DNA of 64,000 nt, from assembly GCA_046566065.1 (NCBI GenBank), contig JBKHXK010000009.1:13290-77289 (forward strand), given 5' to 3'. The notes under the pieces were generated by a model that was not told the origin of the DNA, ran no database searches, and worked only from the letters and a program-made list of their open reading frames with translations. Below, piece by piece: positions 43,770 through 53,445 of this stretch; position 1 is the stretch's first letter, and each line of letters begins with the position of its first letter. The position numbers and the translations under genes were made by a program. Source of the stretch: MB1-2 sp046566065. GTDB taxonomy: Bacteria; Actinomycetota; CADDZG01; WHSQ01.

Positions 43770-44957
43770 CTACGCCTGAGCCTTCGAGCGCTCGGCCTCG
43801 ATCAGGATGCGAGCGACCTCGGGGCGAGAGAACTCGTGAGGAGGCTCGGTACCAGCGGCCAGCATCTCCCGCACCTGGGTGCCGGAGAGGTGGACGTGGT
43901 GGCTGCGGTCGTGAGGGCAGGTCTTCGCCGACGCCATGCCCTCGCACTCCTTGCAGAAGAAGGTGTGCTCGAACTTCAGCGGGCGGATCCCGAGCTCCTG
44001 CTCGTCGAACCGGTCGAACATCTCCTGGGCCTCGTAGGTGCCGTAGTAGTCACCGACACCGGCGTGGTCGCGGCCGACGATGAAGTGCGTCACGCCGTAG
44101 TTCTTACGCAGCAGCGCGTGCCAGATCGCCTCGCGCGGCCCCCCGTAGCGCATCGCAGCAGGGAACACCGACAGGATGACGCGGTCATGTGGGTAGTAGT
44201 TCTCCATCAAGACCTCGTAGCACTTCATACGGACCTCGGCCGGGATGTCGTCGCCCTTGGTTCCACCGACGAGCGGGTGGATCAGCAGGCCGTCGACGCC
44301 TTCGAGCGCGACCTTGGTCAGGTACTCGTGCGCACGGTGGATCGGGTTGCGGGTCTGGAAAGCGACGAGCGTCTTCCATCCGCGCTTGGCGATCTCCTCT
44401 CGTACCTGGAGAGGCGTAAGGCGGTACTCGGAGAACTCGTGACCGAACACGTTCTCGAGAACCGTGACCTCGCCACCGATGTACTTGGGGCCCTGCGCGT
44501 AGATGTGCGCGACGCCGGGGTGCTTGTCCTCGGTGGTCTTGTAGGACTTCTCGGCCTCGTCTTTCGGGTCGTACGAGTAGATGTCTTCGATGTCGATGAT
44601 CGCGACCGGCTTGCCCTCGTGCACGATCGCAGCGCGCTTGCCGACCTCGAGGCTCTTCAGCTCGTCCTCGGTCGCAGAGATCGTGATCGGGAGGCTCCAG
44701 GGAAGACCGTTGGCCAGCCGCATCTCGTTCACGACCGAGGTGTAGTCGGCCTCGGTCATGAAGCCGCGGTTGGGAGAGACGGCGCCGACCGCGAGCAGCT
44801 CGAGGTCGGACAGGACCCGGCGCGAGCCGGCCTCGATGGTCGGGAGCGAGGCGGCCTCGGCCTTCAGGCTCTCGGCCTCCTCTGCGGCGGCCATCCGCAG
44901 CTCCAAAGCTCCGCCGTGAGGCGAGATCCCGGGGACGTCCTTCAGTGTGGTGGGCAT
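43770..44957 (-). CDS. sat: Sulfate adenylyltransferase (single-chain ATP sulfurylase)
   Basis: Makes APS from ATP and sulfate, 395 residues. Motifs: VSPNRGFMTEADY, the QTRNPIHRAHEYLTK active-site string, LIHPLVGGTKGDDIP, VGRDHAGVGDYYG, and a zinc site in FFCKECEGMASAKTCPHD. LSGTQVREMLAAG near the C-terminus is typical. It is the first gene of the sat operon. The promoter region has GCACTC-type repeats every 11 bp. Confidence 0.95.
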   Translation of the reverse strand: MPTTLKDVPGISPHGGALELRMAAAEEAESLKAEAASLPTIEAGSRRVLSDLELLAVGAVSPNRGFMTEADYTSVVNEMRLANGLPWSLPITISATEDELKSLEVGKRAAIVHEGKPVAIIDIEDIYSYDPKDEAEKSYKTTEDKHPGVAHIYAQGPKYIGGEVTVLENVFGHEFSEYRLTPLQVREEIAKRGWKTLVAFQTRNPIHRAHEYLTKVALEGVDGLLIHPLVGGTKGDDIPAEVRMKCYEVLMENYYPHDRVILSVFPAAMRYGGPREAIWHALLRKNYGVTHFIVGRDHAGVGDYYGTYEAQEMFDRFDEQELGIRPLKFEHTFFCKECEGMASAKTCPHDRSHHVHLSGTQVREMLAAGTEPPHEFSRPEVARILIEAERSKAQA

Positions 44958-45020
44958 GTTCTTTCTCCGATCTCTTGACGATCACCGTCGAGGTTGGGGA
45001 GGCGAGAGGGCCCGAAGGGC

Positions 45021-45048
45021 ACACTCCCAGCGCACTCCTATAGCACTC
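45021..45048. promoter_or_regulatory. Three 11-bp-spaced direct repeats upstream of sat
   Basis: ACACTC (45021), GCACTC (45032) and GCACTC (45043) recur at exactly 11 bases, so they face the same side of the helix. They lie 64-91 bases upstream of the sat start codon. A TATAG lies between two copies. This could be a binding array for a sulfur regulator. Confidence 0.38.
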
Positions 45049-45085
45049 TTAGGGTAACAAATCTGGGCTCGTCGTGCAGGAGCCG

Positions 45086-45862
45086 TTAGAGCGGGGGCTG
45101 AGCGCTCCTCAGCAGGCGGCGATTGACCGCATCGAGCGTGGCCCGGACGCAGGTCTCGGTCACCGGGCCCCCCCGGGTGAGGGCGCCCCCGAGCACGTCG
45201 TTGGTGTTCTCCTCCTCGACGATAACCAGCACGGCCTCCTGACCCCCGACGGAGACCAGAGCCGCGCTCTTCAGGCGGAAATCGACCTCGGTGACGATCT
45301 TTCGGACGGCTTCGAGGGTGGCCTCGGCCAGGACCTTGAGCCCGTGGGGGGTCTTCTCCGAGCTGGACACGCCCACGACCTCATCGTCGGGGCCGCCCAG
45401 CGCCACCTCGGCCTCGGACTTCCAGGAACTCGAGTTGAGCGCCACCCGGCGCAGGGCGGGACGACCTCCGGTGGCGGAGCCGGCCCGGGCGGCCTCCTGG
45501 CTCGCCGTTGGGGTGCGAGCGGTTTCTCCGGCGGAACCGTTGTCCTCAGAAGAGCTGAGGGGGCCTCGGGCCAGGGCGTCTTGCTCCGCGAACTCAGCCG
45601 CCCGTTCCAGCGATTCCAGGTCGCCGAAGTAGGACTCGGCCTCGAGCTCGAACACGAAGACCTGACTAACAGGGGCGCCCAGATCCCGGCCGGCGATCTC
45701 CTGGAGGATCTGAGATTGAACCGAGTCCCGGTCCGTGCCCACCTGGGTGAAAGCTTGGATCTCGGTAGGGCTGCCGTCGCTGCTGCGCAGGATCACGCAG
45801 CCCAGCACGCCGGGTAGATCCTTGATCGTCGCCTCTAGGTCGTCCAGATCGATCTGGTCCAC
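45086..45862 (-). CDS. Hypothetical two-domain protein, function unknown
   Basis: A 258-residue soluble protein from GTG 45862 (GGGGGG site upstream). The N-terminal part (IKDLPGVLGCVILRSSDGSP to about residue 80) looks like a small alpha/beta sensor-like domain. A disordered Ser/Ala/Thr-rich linker (about 95-135) connects to a C-terminal alpha/beta domain (RRVALNSSSWKSEAEVALGG, VLAEATLEAVRKIV, ALVSVGGQEAVLVIVEEEN). I do not recognise the family. It is 128 bases upstream of sat on the same strand and could share regulation. Confidence 0.7.
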   Translation of the reverse strand: MDQIDLDDLEATIKDLPGVLGCVILRSSDGSPTEIQAFTQVGTDRDSVQSQILQEIAGRDLGAPVSQVFVFELEAESYFGDLESLERAAEFAEQDALARGPLSSSEDNGSAGETARTPTASQEAARAGSATGGRPALRRVALNSSSWKSEAEVALGGPDDEVVGVSSSEKTPHGLKVLAEATLEAVRKIVTEVDFRLKSAALVSVGGQEAVLVIVEEENTNDVLGGALTRGGPVTETCVRATLDAVNRRLLRSAQPPL

Positions 45863-46283
45863 AGGCCCCCCTCGTCTTTGTCCGCGACTATAAGTCCAGG
45901 GGCGGGGGCGGGAAAAGGGGCAAAAAGATGCACCCGCCGAGCCTTCGTCCCGGCCGGAGCCGGTTTACAACTCAACGGGTGCAGAACGGAATCTAGGTGA
46001 AGCCGGAACCGGGCACAAGACCCCGAGGCAAAGATTCTTCGCGCTCTGACAGAAAATCTTCGCGTTCTGGTTATAGGCCGGATCGAAAGGCACGCCCTGG
46101 GGCAGGAGAGAGGGCTCCTTGCTCGAATAGCTCAGAGGTTGCCCGGCCAAGACCCATATGGCAGGATGCCGAGCGGCCCACCCTCCCGGGGAACGCCCTC
46201 TCGGGCGGCAGGTAGAGGGGTGGACGCCGGGGTCTTCGCGGGCCTGGTGAGACCCAGCAGCCGACCAGAGGAGCTGAACACGC
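45863..46283 (+). other. 421-bp intergenic region with promoter, direct repeats and structured leader of the M23 gene
   Basis: Contains two copies of TCTTCGCGYTCTG (46036-46048 and 46057-46069), spaced 21 bp, which overlap a possible promoter: CTGACA (46046-46051) and GTTATA (46070-46075, 18-base spacing). Downstream, the leader has possible stems, for example GGGTCT/AGACCC (46230-46256), before the GAGGAG ribosome-binding site. I tested it by eye for c-di-AMP and c-di-GMP riboswitch patterns and saw no convincing match. Confidence 0.45.
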
Positions 46284-47393
46284 ATGCTTGAGCGGGGAAC
46301 ACGCGCGTGGGTCGTCCTCACGATCCTCGTCACCCTTCTCGTCCCCACCGCCGCCTCCCTTGCCGGCGGCGACTCCGAGCTCGAACGGAAGAAAGAACGT
46401 CGCGAGCAGCTCCAAGCCGAGATCGAGCAGCGTGAGGCCGAAGCCGGCTCGCTCGAGGACGAAGCTCGAGCTCTGAACAAGAACATGGTGGTCCTGAGGG
46501 CCGAGATCGCCAAGCTGGACGAAGAGATCGCAGAGATCGAGTCCCAGGTCCGGACGGCCCAGGCCCGCATCGACTCTCTCCAGAGCGAGATCGACAAGAT
46601 CCAGAAGATCGCCACCCGTCAGGCCGTGTCCCTTTACAAGTCCGGCGCCACCGAGACCCTCGACGCGCTTCTGAACGCACGCTCGCTGACCGAGCTCGAC
46701 AACCGGGTCGAGATGCTGGGCGTAGCGGCTCAGGAGAACACCGGGGCGCTGGTGCAGTTCGGCCGGCTCCAGGTCGAGATCGAAGCGGCTCACCAGGATC
46801 TCTACGACAAGAAGAAAGACCTCGAGGACGTTCGCGGGGAGCAGGAGAAGTACTACGCGACGCTCAGCGATCAGCACGCCAAGCTCCAGGCGACGATCGC
46901 TCGGATCGAGGCGCAGCTCGGCGAGAGGTACGCGATGGAGAAGCACCTCGATGCCGACATCAGGGCGATCGAGCAGAAGATCCTCGAGAAGACGACGCTC
47001 AGCTCCGTGGCGGCCCTCGGCAAGTCGGACCAGGGCTACATCTGGCCGATCAACGGCAACATCACCTCCTATTACGGACCTCGCTGGGGCCGGATGCATA
47101 CGGGCATCGACATCGACGGCACCACGGGTCAGCCGATCGTGGCCTCGAACTCCGGCACGGTGATCCTGGCCTCGTCCTACTCGGGCTACGGCAATGCCGT
47201 GATCATCGACCACGGTGGCGTGCAGACGCTCTACGCACACATGGCCTCTTTCAACGTGAGCGACGGCGAGCAGGTCGCCCAGGGCGAGATCGTTGGCGCC
47301 GTCGGGTGCACGGGGTCCTGTACCGGCGACCACCTCCACTTCGAGGTCAGGGTCAACGGCTCCCACGTCGACCCCCTGAACTACCTCCCCTAA
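46284..47393 (+). CDS. Secreted M23 peptidase with coiled-coil (EnvC/RipC-like murein hydrolase)
   Basis: A 369-residue exported protein. Signal peptide residues 1-27 (AWVVLTILVTLLVPTAASLA). A long heptad-rich coiled coil runs from about 32 to 245. The C-terminal M23 (LytM) domain has zinc ligands in RMHTGIDIDG (His/Asp) and GDHLHFEVRVNG (His-x-His). This layout matches FtsEX-linked wall hydrolases such as EnvC and RipC. It probably cleaves peptidoglycan cross-links during division. A terminator follows. Confidence 0.92.
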   Translation: MLERGTRAWVVLTILVTLLVPTAASLAGGDSELERKKERREQLQAEIEQREAEAGSLEDEARALNKNMVVLRAEIAKLDEEIAEIESQVRTAQARIDSLQSEIDKIQKIATRQAVSLYKSGATETLDALLNARSLTELDNRVEMLGVAAQENTGALVQFGRLQVEIEAAHQDLYDKKKDLEDVRGEQEKYYATLSDQHAKLQATIARIEAQLGERYAMEKHLDADIRAIEQKILEKTTLSSVAALGKSDQGYIWPINGNITSYYGPRWGRMHTGIDIDGTTGQPIVASNSGTVILASSYSGYGNAVIIDHGGVQTLYAHMASFNVSDGEQVAQGEIVGAVGCTGSCTGDHLHFEVRVNGSHVDPLNYLP

Positions 47394-47416
47394 ACCCCCC
47401 GTTCTGGGTTAACTGG

Positions 47417-47438
47417 AGCACGCTGGAGCGTGCTTTTC
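47417..47438 (+). terminator. Rho-independent terminator after the M23 peptidase gene
   Basis: Perfect 8-bp stem AGCACGCT / AGCGTGCT (47417-47434) with a GG loop and a TTTT tail. It is preceded by GTTCTGGGTTAAC (47401-47413), the same string that bounds the palindrome at 42175. Confidence 0.8.
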
Positions 47439-47443
47439 CAACG

Positions 47444-48400
47444 TCAGAATGGCGCAACGTCTTTCTCGTAAGCGTCGAACTGACGGGTGACGTGCATGCC
47501 GACACGCTGATAGAGCCGGAGCGCCCCCGTCGCGTTGTCCGCATCGAGACCCAGCCCTACCTTGTTCCAGCCTCTGTCCTTGAAGACCTTGAAGGTGTGA
47601 CGGAGCAACGACTCTCCGAGGCCCATCCGACGCGCGCTCTCGTGCACCGCTAGATCCTGCACCCAACCCCGATCGATCTTCGTCACGTTCCACGAGGCCC
47701 CGACGTAGTCATCGCCTCTCATCGCGATCAAGGAGAGCTCGGGATCGAAGTCCTCGCGCTCGCCGACCCGCCGCCAGAACGCCTCGAAGGTCATCGGCGT
47801 CCAGTTCCAGTGCTGACTGAAGGCGTGCTGGATCAAGTCGTAGAGGGGCCGTGCGTCGCGCTCGGGATCCAGGGAACGGATCGTCACTCCGTCCGGCGGA
47901 GGAGGTGGATCACCGACGTCGGCCAGATCGATCGCCATGTGGAAGAAGTGGCGCACGAGCTTGTAATCGCGAGCCTCCAACAGAGCGCGAGCCGCCGCGT
48001 CGCCCGCAGAGATGAAGTTGCGAAGGAGCACCGGTCGCTTCGCAAAGAGCCGGGCCGCGTCCGTGGCCGCAGCTTCGGAGAGATCTGCGAGCGTGGACCC
48101 GATGCCGCGTCCGCGATGCGTGGGGGCGGTCCACACCTGCACCTCCATCGCGTCGGCGGCCTCCAGGCGAGAGTTCCACAGCTCCCCGTAACCCACCACG
48201 GCGCCGGCATCTTCGACCACCCAGGTATCGGTCTCCAGATCCAGGTCGGGATCGTGGAGGTCCTCGACCACGTCCAGCTCAGTGACCCATGGGGCCTGGC
48301 CCTCGGATTCGTCGGCGGTGATCATGAGGGCCGTGATGGCGGCGGCGTCGGTGGTCCGGGCAGGCCGCAGGGTCAGCCCCGGACCCAACATGCTTTCCAA
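47444..48400 (-). CDS. Double-domain GNAT acetyltransferase (MshD-like)
   Basis: A 318-residue protein with two tandem GNAT domains. TTG 48400 is chosen because AAGGAGG lies 7 bases upstream; ATG 48391 is internal. Domain 1 (residues about 8-150) has VQVWTAPTHRGRGIGSTLADL. Domain 2 (about 165-318) has VQDLAVHESARRMGLGESLL and ALRLYQRVGMHV. The arrangement resembles mycothiol synthase MshD. The mycothiol assignment is uncertain because many actinobacterial double GNATs have other roles. Confidence 0.82.
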   Translation of the reverse strand: MESMLGPGLTLRPARTTDAAAITALMITADESEGQAPWVTELDVVEDLHDPDLDLETDTWVVEDAGAVVGYGELWNSRLEAADAMEVQVWTAPTHRGRGIGSTLADLSEAAATDAARLFAKRPVLLRNFISAGDAAARALLEARDYKLVRHFFHMAIDLADVGDPPPPPDGVTIRSLDPERDARPLYDLIQHAFSQHWNWTPMTFEAFWRRVGEREDFDPELSLIAMRGDDYVGASWNVTKIDRGWVQDLAVHESARRMGLGESLLRHTFKVFKDRGWNKVGLGLDADNATGALRLYQRVGMHVTRQFDAYEKDVAPF

Positions 48401-48462
48401 CCGATGGCCTCCTTGACAGAATCGTTGTAGGCAACCACATCAAGCTCACGTTAGGAAGGCCG

Positions 48463-48837
48463 ATGGCAGCAACCCGCGTGTTGATCGCGGACGATCACGC
48501 AGGCGTACGCCAGATGCTGCGCCTGAGGTTGGAGTTCTCGAACTGCCAGGTGGTGGGCGAAGCCGCCAACGGCCGCGAAGCGGTGGACCTGGTCGAAGAG
48601 ACCTCGCCCGACATCGTGGTGATGGACCTGCAGATGCCGACAGTCGACGGCGTCGAGGCCACCCGAGAGATCAAAGAGCGCTGGCCGCAGATCATCGTGT
48701 TCGGCTACACGGCTCAGGCGCACGCGGATCGGGTCGACGATCTGCTCGCTGCCGGCGCGACGGCCAACTTCTACAAGACCCAGTTCACCGAGCTGGCCCA
48801 AGCGATCTCAGACCACGCGGGAGCCGCTCCGGCCTAG
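48463..48837 (+). CDS. Stand-alone response-regulator receiver domain protein
   Basis: A 124-residue CheY-like receiver without output domain. Acidic pocket DD in VLIADDHAGVRQML, the phospho-acceptor Asp in DIVVMDLQMPTVDG (about residue 54), Thr in VFGYTAQAH, Lys in ANFYKTQFTEL. It resembles the receiver of NarL-type regulators. No kinase gene is nearby. The partner is unknown. Confidence 0.9.
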   Translation: MAATRVLIADDHAGVRQMLRLRLEFSNCQVVGEAANGREAVDLVEETSPDIVVMDLQMPTVDGVEATREIKERWPQIIVFGYTAQAHADRVDDLLAAGATANFYKTQFTELAQAISDHAGAAPA

Positions 48838-48844
48838 AGCGCAA

Positions 48845-48874
48845 GAGAAAGGGCCCGGCGCAAGCGCCGGGCCC
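48845..48874 (-). terminator. Rho-independent terminator after groEL
   Basis: Stem GGGCCCGGCG / CGCCGGGCCC (48851-48874) with loop CAAG. On the minus strand it is followed by TTTCTCTTGC. It lies about 55 bases beyond the groEL stop. It could weakly stop the receiver transcript as well. Confidence 0.72.
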
Positions 48875-48929
48875 AAAACACCAACCTTTCCTCACATCGC
48901 CCCAGGGCGAGTGATGAGAAAAGGGATCG

Positions 48930-50576
<1,647 letters not shown>

Positions 50577-50645
50577 TCAGCTTCTCCTCTCGGATCTCCT
50601 CGCGAGCGCGAGGACGTGCATGCGTGTTGCTGGTTGGGTTGTGCC

Positions 50646-50948
50646 TTAGCCGACGATCGCGAGAACGTCGCGGGCCGAGAGGATCAGCAGGTCCTCACCG
50701 TCGACCTTGATGTCGGTGCCGCCGTACTTGGAGTAGAGGACCTTGTCGCCCTCCTTGACGTCGACCGGGATCAGGTCGCCGGTGTCGCTGCGCTTGCCGG
50801 GGCCGACGGCCAGGACGGTGCCCTCCTGGGGCTTCTCCTTGGCGGTGTCGGGGATCACGAGCCCGGACGGCAGGGTCTCGTCGCCCTCTTCCGGACGGAC
50901 CAGGATGCGGTCCTCTAGGGGCTTGATCGTCTTCGTAGCAGTGGCCAT
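50646..50948 (-). CDS. groES: Co-chaperonin GroES (10 kDa)
   Basis: A 100-residue GroES. PLEDRILVRPEEGDETLPSG, VIPDTAKEKPQEGTVLAVGPG, VKEGDKVLYSKYGGTDIKVDG and the final LSARDVLAI are typical. Ribosome-binding site AGGAGG lies seven bases upstream of ATG 50948. It is the first gene of the groESL operon, directly behind the CIRCE element. Confidence 0.97.
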   Translation of the reverse strand: MATATKTIKPLEDRILVRPEEGDETLPSGLVIPDTAKEKPQEGTVLAVGPGKRSDTGDLIPVDVKEGDKVLYSKYGGTDIKVDGEDLLILSARDVLAIVG

Positions 50949-50973
50949 TGCCTACCTCCTGCGGGGATCATGG

Positions 50974-51000
50974 TTAGCACTCCATCGGTGCGAGTGCTAA
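50974..51000. promoter_or_regulatory. CIRCE element (HrcA operator)
   Basis: TTAGCACTC-N9-GAGTGCTAA, a perfect match to the CIRCE consensus, at 50974-51000. It sits immediately after the -10 of the groES promoter and 26 bases upstream of the groES start, so HrcA binding would block transcription until heat or folding stress. Confidence 0.96.
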
Positions 51001-51029
51001 GGATAGCGCCGAGGTCACCGGATGGTCAA
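51000..51029 (-). promoter_or_regulatory. groESL sigma-70 type promoter
   Basis: On the minus strand TTGACC (51029-51024), an 18-base spacer and TATCCT (51005-51000). The last T of the -10 is the first base of CIRCE. The promoter lies in the 97-base gap between tsaD and groES. Confidence 0.7.
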
Positions 51030-51045
51030 ACGGGTCGGGGTGGAG

Positions 51046-52185
51046 CTAGGTCAGCGGCAGGTTCGGGTCGGGAGCGGCGTCGAGGCCGGTCCACTGGCCC
51101 CGGCGGACCATCGCCGTAGCGCAGGCCGCGACCATCGCGGCGTTGTCCGTGCAGAGCTCCATCGGGGGCACGGTGAGCTTGATCCCCCGGCGCTCGCACT
51201 CGGCCGCCAGACCCGCCCGCAAGCCGGAGTTGGCCGCCACTCCCCCGCAGAGGAAGACCCTCTCGGCGTCGACGTGCTCGGCCGCGGCCATCGTCTTCGA
51301 GACCTGGATGTCCACCACCGCTTGCTGGAAGGAAGCCGCGATGTCCTCGATGACCACGGGCTCGCCGCGTGCTTCGAGCTTGCGCACGTGGTTGATGACC
51401 GACGTCTTCAGACCCGAGTAGCTGACGTCGAAACCGGGCTCGTTGGCCATGGCCCGCGGGAACTTCACCGCTTCAGGGTTACCGAGGAGCGAGAGCCGAT
51501 CGATCTCCGGTCCACCCGGGTAATCGAGGCCCAGGAACCGAGCCACCTTGTCGAAAGCCTCTCCCGCCGCGTCGTCGATCGTGCTTCCCAGGATGGCGTA
51601 CTCGCCGTCACCGATCGCGTCCACGATCATCGTGTGGCCCCCGGAGATGATCAGAGCTAGTGCGGGGAAGCGAGCATCCTCGTCAACCAGCAGGTTCGAG
51701 TAGAGGTGGGCCTCCAGGTGGTTGACCCCCACGAAGGGAACCTCGAGCACCGCGGCGATCGACTTCGCCTCGGCGACGCCGACGAGCAGCGACCCGATCA
51801 GTCCCGGGCCGAGGGTCGCGGCCACCGCATCGAGGTCCCAGAAGGTGGCATCGGCTCGAAGCAACGCCTCGCCGATCACAGGGGTCAGAGCCTCGACATG
51901 GGCGCGCGCGGCGATCTCCGGCACGATGCCCCCGTACTCGCCGTGCAGCTCTCCCTGCGAGATGATCACGTTGGACAGGATCTCCCGGCCCCCTTTGACG
52001 ACGGCAGCCGAGGTCTCGTCGCAAGACGTCTCGATGCCGAGGATCAAGGTGTCCTCGTCCCATTCCTCCAGAGGGAGCTGTTCGCTGGCGGTCCCGGGCG
52101 TGGTCAGAACGTCTCCGGCCGCTCTCGACGAGATGTCGGCTTCGGTCAGAGGGCGGCCTAGCGGGTCGCGCGGAACGTCATTCAC
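51046..52185 (-). CDS. tsaD: tRNA threonylcarbamoyladenosine transferase TsaD
   Basis: t6A37 modification of ANN-decoding tRNAs, 379 residues. It has an N-terminal extension of about 45 residues before the conserved LILGIETSCDETSAAVV. Metal site HxEAH in FVGVNHLEAHLYSN, ATP motifs in ALALIISGGHTMIV, GEAFDKVARFLGLDYPGG and LCGGVAANSGLR. The GTG start (52185) overlaps the rimI stop by 8 bases. An internal start nearer LILGIE is possible. Confidence 0.95.
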   Translation of the reverse strand: MNDVPRDPLGRPLTEADISSRAAGDVLTTPGTASEQLPLEEWDEDTLILGIETSCDETSAAVVKGGREILSNVIISQGELHGEYGGIVPEIAARAHVEALTPVIGEALLRADATFWDLDAVAATLGPGLIGSLLVGVAEAKSIAAVLEVPFVGVNHLEAHLYSNLLVDEDARFPALALIISGGHTMIVDAIGDGEYAILGSTIDDAAGEAFDKVARFLGLDYPGGPEIDRLSLLGNPEAVKFPRAMANEPGFDVSYSGLKTSVINHVRKLEARGEPVVIEDIAASFQQAVVDIQVSKTMAAAEHVDAERVFLCGGVAANSGLRAGLAAECERRGIKLTVPPMELCTDNAAMVAACATAMVRRGQWTGLDAAPDPNLPLT

Positions 52186-52741
52186 CAGCGTGCCTTTCGG
52201 GCTCTAGTTCGGCTCGGATCCCGCTCAACCGCATGCGGTACCCGGTGGAATCCACGTCGGCTGCCTCCATGATGAAGGCGTCCTCGTTGGTCTCTATGTA
52301 ATACCCCTTGCGAGTGCCGACGACCGCGAAACCGAACTTCTCGTACATCGACTGAGCGACGTGATTCGAGACTCGCACCTCGAGCGATATCAGGCGGGCG
52401 CCTCGAGCGATCGCTTCCGTGATGATCGTAAGTAGGAGGCGCGTGCCCACCTTCCGCCCGTGGACATCTGGATCCACGGCGATATTGGTCACGTGCGCTT
52501 CCCGGCCCATGAACATCATCCCGGCGTAACCGACCACCTCCCCCCCGTGGCGGGCCACGAGGTAGGAGCGGGTCGACTTCTGGGCGAGCTCCGAGAGGAA
52601 CAGCGAGGGGCTCCAAGGTCTCGGGTACACCCGTGACTCGATCGCGAGCACCTTGCGGAGATGACGCCGGCGCATGCGAGTGAGCTCGATCTCCGGGATC
52701 TCTTCGAAGTAAGGCTCGGGCTCCCTCGCCTGCGCCATCAT
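52178..52741 (-). CDS. rimI: Ribosomal-protein-alanine N-acetyltransferase-like GNAT (RimI)
   Basis: GNAT acetyltransferase of the RimI type, in its usual place between tsaB and tsaD. I choose ATG 52741 (187 residues), which overlaps the tsaB stop (ATGA), over 52768. Motifs: ESRVYPRPWSPSLFLSEL, NIAVDPDVHGRKVGTRLL, SLEVRVSNHVAQSMYEKFGF. It probably acetylates ribosomal protein S18 or other N-termini. Confidence 0.9.
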   Translation of the reverse strand: MMAQAREPEPYFEEIPEIELTRMRRRHLRKVLAIESRVYPRPWSPSLFLSELAQKSTRSYLVARHGGEVVGYAGMMFMGREAHVTNIAVDPDVHGRKVGTRLLLTIITEAIARGARLISLEVRVSNHVAQSMYEKFGFAVVGTRKGYYIETNEDAFIMEAADVDSTGYRMRLSGIRAELEPERHAGE

Positions 52742-53445
52742 GCGCGCTGAGCCCTGATGCGATCCCACTGGATCCGGCGAGCAGAGTGCCTGAGGTAGAG
52801 CGGCTTCAGCTCGTACGGCGAATCGAAGTCCTCCCGGAACAGCCGCGGGAGACTCAGCTCGACGAGAGCGCGGGCGTTCGGGAAGGCATGGGTCATGGTT
52901 CCGATCTCGGCCACGGTCCCCAGCTCTTCGAACATGTCCCTGTAGAGGAGCGCCCCGTTGCCCACCAGCAGGACCTCTTCCGGACGTGACGCGATCCCGA
53001 TAGCGAGCTTGCCGGGGGTCTCGACCCGGTAGTCGGTCATCCTCTGGATCCCGCCGGGCGACGGGCGGTAGAAGGCGTGGAAGACCTCGTTGCGGCGAGC
53101 GTCCAGCACCGCGCAGATCGTCTTCGGCGCGTAGCGGACCTCATAGGCCACCAGGTCGAGACTCGCCATGCCGACCATCGGCAGCGACAACGTCTGGGCG
53201 ATCGCCTTCGCGGTAGCCACACCCACCCTCATGCCGGAGAAGAGACCCGGGCCGAGGCTCACCGCCACCGCCCCGAGGTTGCGATAGCCCAACTTGGCCT
53301 CTTCGAGGCAGAAGCGGATCGCGGGCAGGAGGAACTCGTTGTAGTTCGCCCCGCGCGCGACCATCGCGCTGGCCACCAGACCTTGCTCCGAGCCGATGGC
53401 AACGCTCGCCTGCGGCGTGGAGGTCTCGATCCCTAGGATCAGCAT
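52738..53445 (-). CDS. tsaB: tRNA threonylcarbamoyladenosine biosynthesis protein TsaB
   Basis: ASKHA-fold partner of TsaD, 235 residues. MLILGIETSTPQASVAI, SLGPGLFSGMRVGVATAKAI and VLDARRNEVFHAFYR are characteristic. It lacks the metal motif of TsaD, as expected. The start overlaps the tsaE stop by one base (TGATG). Confidence 0.94.
   Translation of the reverse strand: MLILGIETSTPQASVAIGSEQGLVASAMVARGANYNEFLLPAIRFCLEEAKLGYRNLGAVAVSLGPGLFSGMRVGVATAKAIAQTLSLPMVGMASLDLVAYEVRYAPKTICAVLDARRNEVFHAFYRPSPGGIQRMTDYRVETPGKLAIGIASRPEEVLLVGNGALLYRDMFEELGTVAEIGTMTHAFPNARALVELSLPRLFREDFDSPYELKPLYLRHSARRIQWDRIRAQRA

Noticed and set aside
45042..45048. TAGCACTC resembling half a CIRCE element near sat
   Set aside because: The partner half GAGTGCTA is missing at the required spacing; it is part of the 11-bp phased repeat.
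46081..46283. c-di-GMP, c-di-AMP or cobalamin riboswitch in the M23 leader
   Set aside because: Several stems can be drawn but no family's conserved core sequence is present.
48413..48418. TTGACA as the -35 of a promoter for the receiver gene
   Set aside because: No acceptable -10 at 16-19 bases downstream.
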